Positions 60,795 to 64,000 of a stretch of 64,000 nt of DNA are shown piece after piece. Positions within the stretch are counted from its first letter, which is position 1. Each line of letters starts with the position of its first letter. Below the pieces are notes generated by a model. That model was not told the origin of the DNA. It made no database searches and was given only the letters and a program-made list of their open reading frames with translations. The position numbers and the translations under genes are program-made. This DNA comes from Sphagnum compactum (lineage: Eukaryota > Bryophyta > Sphagnopsida > Sphagnales), in the NCBI GenBank assembly GCA_965153455.1, contig OZ234494.1, positions 1,736,001 through 1,800,000 of the forward strand, read 5' to 3'.

Positions 60795-61370
60795 AGACCG
60801 TGGATGATAACCGTTGAGCCGGGTATACGTATGTATATTTTTGTATCGAAGATGTGTACGATAATGTACATACGATGTGCACTCTGCATGTGTTCTCTGT
60901 TTGTGCACTACCTACATCACCTGGCTAGGTATGTACCCGGATCGGTAAATATCGGTTTTGGGGTGTCTCTTCTCCTCCCACACAGAGAGATAGTGTATGA
61001 TAACCGTTGAAACGGGTGCATGTATTTTGTATATATGTATTGAGTACGTGTAAAAATAATGTACGTACCATGTGTACTCCGCATGTATACTGCCCTATAT
61101 CATCATCCGAGTAGGTCTGTATCCCGATTGGAAATTAATATACCCGTTCAAGCGGATCTTCTTGTCTTCTCCTTCCGAGAAAGAGACTGTGGATGATAAC
61201 CGTTGGGGCAGGTTTCCATGTTTGTGTACATGTATTGAATATGTGTACTCCGTATGTGTACTACCCTATATCATCATCCGGGTAGGTATGTGTCCAGGTT
61301 GATATGTATATTACCCGTTTGAGTGGGTACATGTCATATACATACATACATACATATATAGATAATGCCT
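60795..61370. repeat. Three-copy tandem repeat (about 195 bp) upstream of the PIRL gene
   Basis: The block GAGAGA..GT(G/A)GATGATAACCGTTG recurs with GATAACCGTTG at 60806, 60999 and 61195 (periods 193 and 196). Each copy continues with TGTATGTATAT-like DNA, TGTACTC(C/T)GCATGT, CTACCCTATATCATCATCC and GTAGGTATGT. The array begins about 130 bases upstream of the PIRL start codon. A (CATA)n tract closes it at about 61335-61360. Confidence 0.93.
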
Positions 61371-61374
61371 ACCA

Positions 61375-63050
61375 GTTGTTGTGTGATTATTTGAATCTTT
61401 TGACAGCCGAGGGGGCTCCTGCTTTTTAAATGTTTCAGAATCAGAGAACCACGGGTTTCAGGGTTTTTGAAAAATCAATCAGAATCAAAGAACCGTCGAT
61501 CCCAGTCATTCTCAAAAATCTTTAAAAGAACCTGTGGTTCTATGGCCGTTCATTTGATTTCTTCCCAAAGAATTTTGGGAACTATGATCACATACTAGAA
61601 TTCAGTCTTTGAATTGTTTTTTTGGGAGAGCCGTGGTTATGAATCTTAAGAACCACTTTGATAAGTGCCAAGCACTTGATTCTTTGTTTCTTACAATGAA
61701 TGCAGAGATCTTCTCAAATGCTTGAGGCCACTTCTTAGAATCAACCTTCTCCCTCGCAATACTTGGCTAAGATAATGGTAATGTAGTGGAATGCCATCCA
61801 AGGGGTTTGCAAGATTGTAGTACAAGGGGAGTGGGTGAACAAGGGTGAAGCGAAGTGGGTGCATGTTTTCAAAATTTGAGCTTGGCATTCCAAGTGGAGA
61901 AGAAAAGGGGGCACCGGGGTGAGGTGGCCTGGAATTAGTGATCTGTTTCAAAGCGTTCATATCGACAGTTGAAGCTGGAGTTACATCTAAGTGAACCTCC
62001 CTACTGGATTCCACCTGCTAATTAGATCTAACATCTTCAGTCTATCTTCTCTTTCCTAAAGCAGACCCCTTCCTCTTCCCTTTTTGCATTTGAATGCTTG
62101 CAGAAAACTATAGCATTTCTTGGAATCTCGGCTCATTTTTCTCACGTAATGAGAATTCTGAGGTTGGAACATTCTCCTTGGGGCAGTTAAGATACCACCC
62201 ATAGTCGATGAGGTGTGACAAGCTCCAGTCCTTCAGAAGATCCTTATGATACATGATGTTGTCTACTTTTGGATCCCACCAGATCCCAAAAGGGGGGAGG
62301 GGGGGGAGCTGGTCAATGGTTCCCATCAAAAGGATGTGATAGAAACATTTGCAAAAAACAACAAGATTTTAGTTCTAAAATGTTCTTCATGCTCTACTTT
62401 CGACACCAAGAGTAGGGGAATAGTCGCTGCAATAGAAGGAGGAAGGAAGTGCTAAACCTGTACAACACTCATTTGAGGGCCTCCTTCCTTCTTGTAAGTA
62501 GCTCTTAGGATTTACTTCTACGCACTATGTCCCTTGGCTTGAACTCATGGAAGAAATAGATCTCCCAAAGAGCTTGTTGTCAGTTGTAAATGTAAATGGA
62601 AAATCCAACACGGTCAAGCCTAGATTCGTGACTATAGAAGCATAATGCTTCAAAGCCTTGGACTCCAACTGCATCAAATAATTAAAGGATTAATAGCCAA
62701 CGAGAAAGATGAAAGAAAGCAAAGTAGAGGAAGAAATCATACCTTGTGTTAGAAAGTGGCCTTGTGGAGCCACTTGTTAAATTGCTGGTTCAAAAATCCT
62801 TGCTTTAGGAAATTCTTGGCCTCCTTGAGCACACTAGACTCATTCTAGGTCTTGAGCTAGGAGAGTTTTTGCCGTGGAGTCACACATGACTCTCGCTCTA
62901 AAAGTGAAAATGGTTACTATTACATATAGGATACTTGTTTTCCAAGGCAACATATTGGAAAGAAAATGTTTTTGTCCAAGATGTCTATGCATGGAGATGG
63001 TATTGGCTGTGATTTAGTTAAGCGGATGCAACCTGGGGGCAACCTCTAAA
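61375..63050. other. Intergenic with unidentified frames
   Basis: A 107-codon - frame (62014-61691) and a 73-codon - frame (62329-62108, containing LLKDWSLSHLIDYGWYLNCP) have protein-like composition. On + the frame at 62246-62455 has LKCSSCSTFDTKSRG with a CxxC pair. None could be named. They may be pieces of the mobile element that continues at 63060. Confidence 0.35.
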
Positions 63051-63059
63051 CCACTTAGA

Positions 63060-64000
63060 TCATGTTTGATCATCCAAAACGTGTTGAAGGTTGGATGACA
63101 TTCACTTGCCATGTGTATGATTTTTTCTATTGCAAGGTCATGATGATTGCAATATGTGATATGCAATTTGAAGACACAAAGGTTTAATGTGTATTGTGGT
63201 AGAATCTAAACAAGGTGATGGGCAATAATGGTGTTCCCAATCCAAACTTCAAAGGATTCATGGTCAACAATGCCTTATGGTAGCAGAAATGCAAGTGAGT
63301 TGATGGTTAATAGAGAACAAATTTGTTTTTTTCACTAAAATCAATCCATGGATAGACACACAAAACATCAGATCAAACCAGAGTTGTGAAAAAAAATAGA
63401 ACATTGTGCTATGAATACCAAAATGCCATTTTTTTGGAAGAGGTAGATGCTCGACATGCAGCAATTCAATGTTGGTGGTGTTTTTCGAAGGTAGCTAATG
63501 AAGTTAAACTTCAAGAGTTGGAAAATTTGTTTAGTTTTTGGCACTTTCGTGTGAGGCAATGGGGAAGATTTATGATACATGTACTATTTTCAACCCTCCC
63601 ACACATCTCTTCTTTCACCCCATATTCTTGACAATTTCACATCTATGGTAGCAAACTTTTTAAATATCACAACAAACATTTATTTTGTTTTGCAAAAATT
63701 CTCTTCAGAAGAGCTTGCAAACATGCCCAGATGCAACCTTTCAAAGACAATGCATACGACTTTAACAATCTAGGAAAAGGGGAACCTACTTATATGTTGC
63801 GACATCGGATGATTATGTTCAGGCTTTCAAACAATCGACATTATATTCTCATTTCAAGTGGGGTCTCACATTCAAGGAGTTGGGAGCGCGTCAGGCTTGA
63901 TAAGAATGAACTGCTTTTGCATAGAACAACCCAATCTGGAGATCCAAAACAACTTGCAAACATAGTTCTAAAATATTCCCTAGGTTCAGCTTGCACGTTA
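63060..64000 (+). pseudogene. Decayed transposase-like protein (possibly Mutator-type), runs off the window
   Basis: Protein-like blocks follow in order on + despite stops and frame changes: MFDHPKRVEGWMTFTCHVYD (63063-63122), VMGNNGVPNPNFKGFMVNNA (about 63217-63275, the Asn in the last triplet standing where such proteins have Asp), REQICFFH and QSMDRHTKHQIKPEL (about 63314-63385), EEVDARHAAIQCWWCFSKVA, and ENLFSFWHFRVRQWGRFMIH (63438-63580). The final block GEPTYMLRHRMIMFR...RLDKNELLLHRTTQSGDPKQ lies in a frame open from about 63630 to the window end. I associate this block order with a large transposase-like family found in bryophytes, lycophytes and ferns. The Mutator assignment is only a guess. 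Confidence 0.6.

Noticed and set aside
60444-61010. 188-codon + strand frame
   Set aside because: Antisense shadow of PIRL exon 1 continuing into the upstream tandem repeat.
1-64000. CRISPR arrays, bacterial operons, rRNA or tRNA genes
   Set aside because: The repeats are minisatellites or microsatellites without regular spacers. The genes have spliceosomal introns. No complete tRNA or rRNA was seen.

Overview
The window looks like nuclear DNA of a land plant or close streptophyte relative. It holds four spliced genes with GT-AG introns, three of them in plant-specific families (a divergent AP2-domain protein, a DUF1005 protein, a PIRL-type leucine-rich-repeat protein) and one a plant-type MFSD5/MOT2-like transporter. 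Wide AT-rich intergenic DNA full of decayed transposons separates them. The decayed transposase types, the pyrimidine-rich 5' leaders and the fairly short introns fit a seedless plant (bryophyte, lycophyte or fern) better than a flowering plant, but the species cannot be fixed from sequence alone.

Layout: 0-17 kb is gene-poor. It holds a broken Ty3/gypsy integrase (about 0.2-1.05 kb), a 195-bp tandem duplication, a GC-rich 137-codon ORF at 3.1 kb, an unidentified decayed coding stretch (4.75-5.33 kb), minisatellites (6.3-7.4 kb, 10.1-10.45 kb), a CTAC-type microsatellite (11.0 kb), a tRNA-like SINE head and an inverted-repeat element (11.57-12.32 kb). At 17.8-22.2 kb on + lies a ten-exon AP2-like gene. 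From 22 to 30 kb come repeats, a second copy of the 11.57-kb inverted-repeat family, and part of a pogo/jerky-type DDE transposase. At 31.0-32.6 kb on - lies a two-exon DUF1005 (ASG1-like) gene. From 33 to 45 kb come a minisatellite, three PIF/Harbinger-like MITEs with TAA target duplications, the other half of a pogo transposase (36.1 kb), an almost full-length decayed hAT transposase (38.7-40.2 kb), and a non-autonomous hAT element with perfect 8-bp target duplications (43.44-44.09 kb). At 45.8-50.9 kb on - lies an eight-exon MFS transporter of the MFSD5/MOT2 type, and at 57.9-60.7 kb on - a four-exon PIRL-type LRR gene. The right end (63.06-64.0 kb) is a decayed transposase-like reading frame that runs off the window.

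The four genes are not functionally linked: a nuclear DNA-binding protein, a stress-family protein of unknown mechanism, a membrane transporter and an intracellular LRR scaffold. They share one structural oddity: each has a two- to four-copy tandem duplication (about 50-195 bp per unit) in its promoter or leader. A retroposon-like repeat with a pyrimidine-rich leader occurs three times, always on the - strand, beside or inside the three - strand genes.
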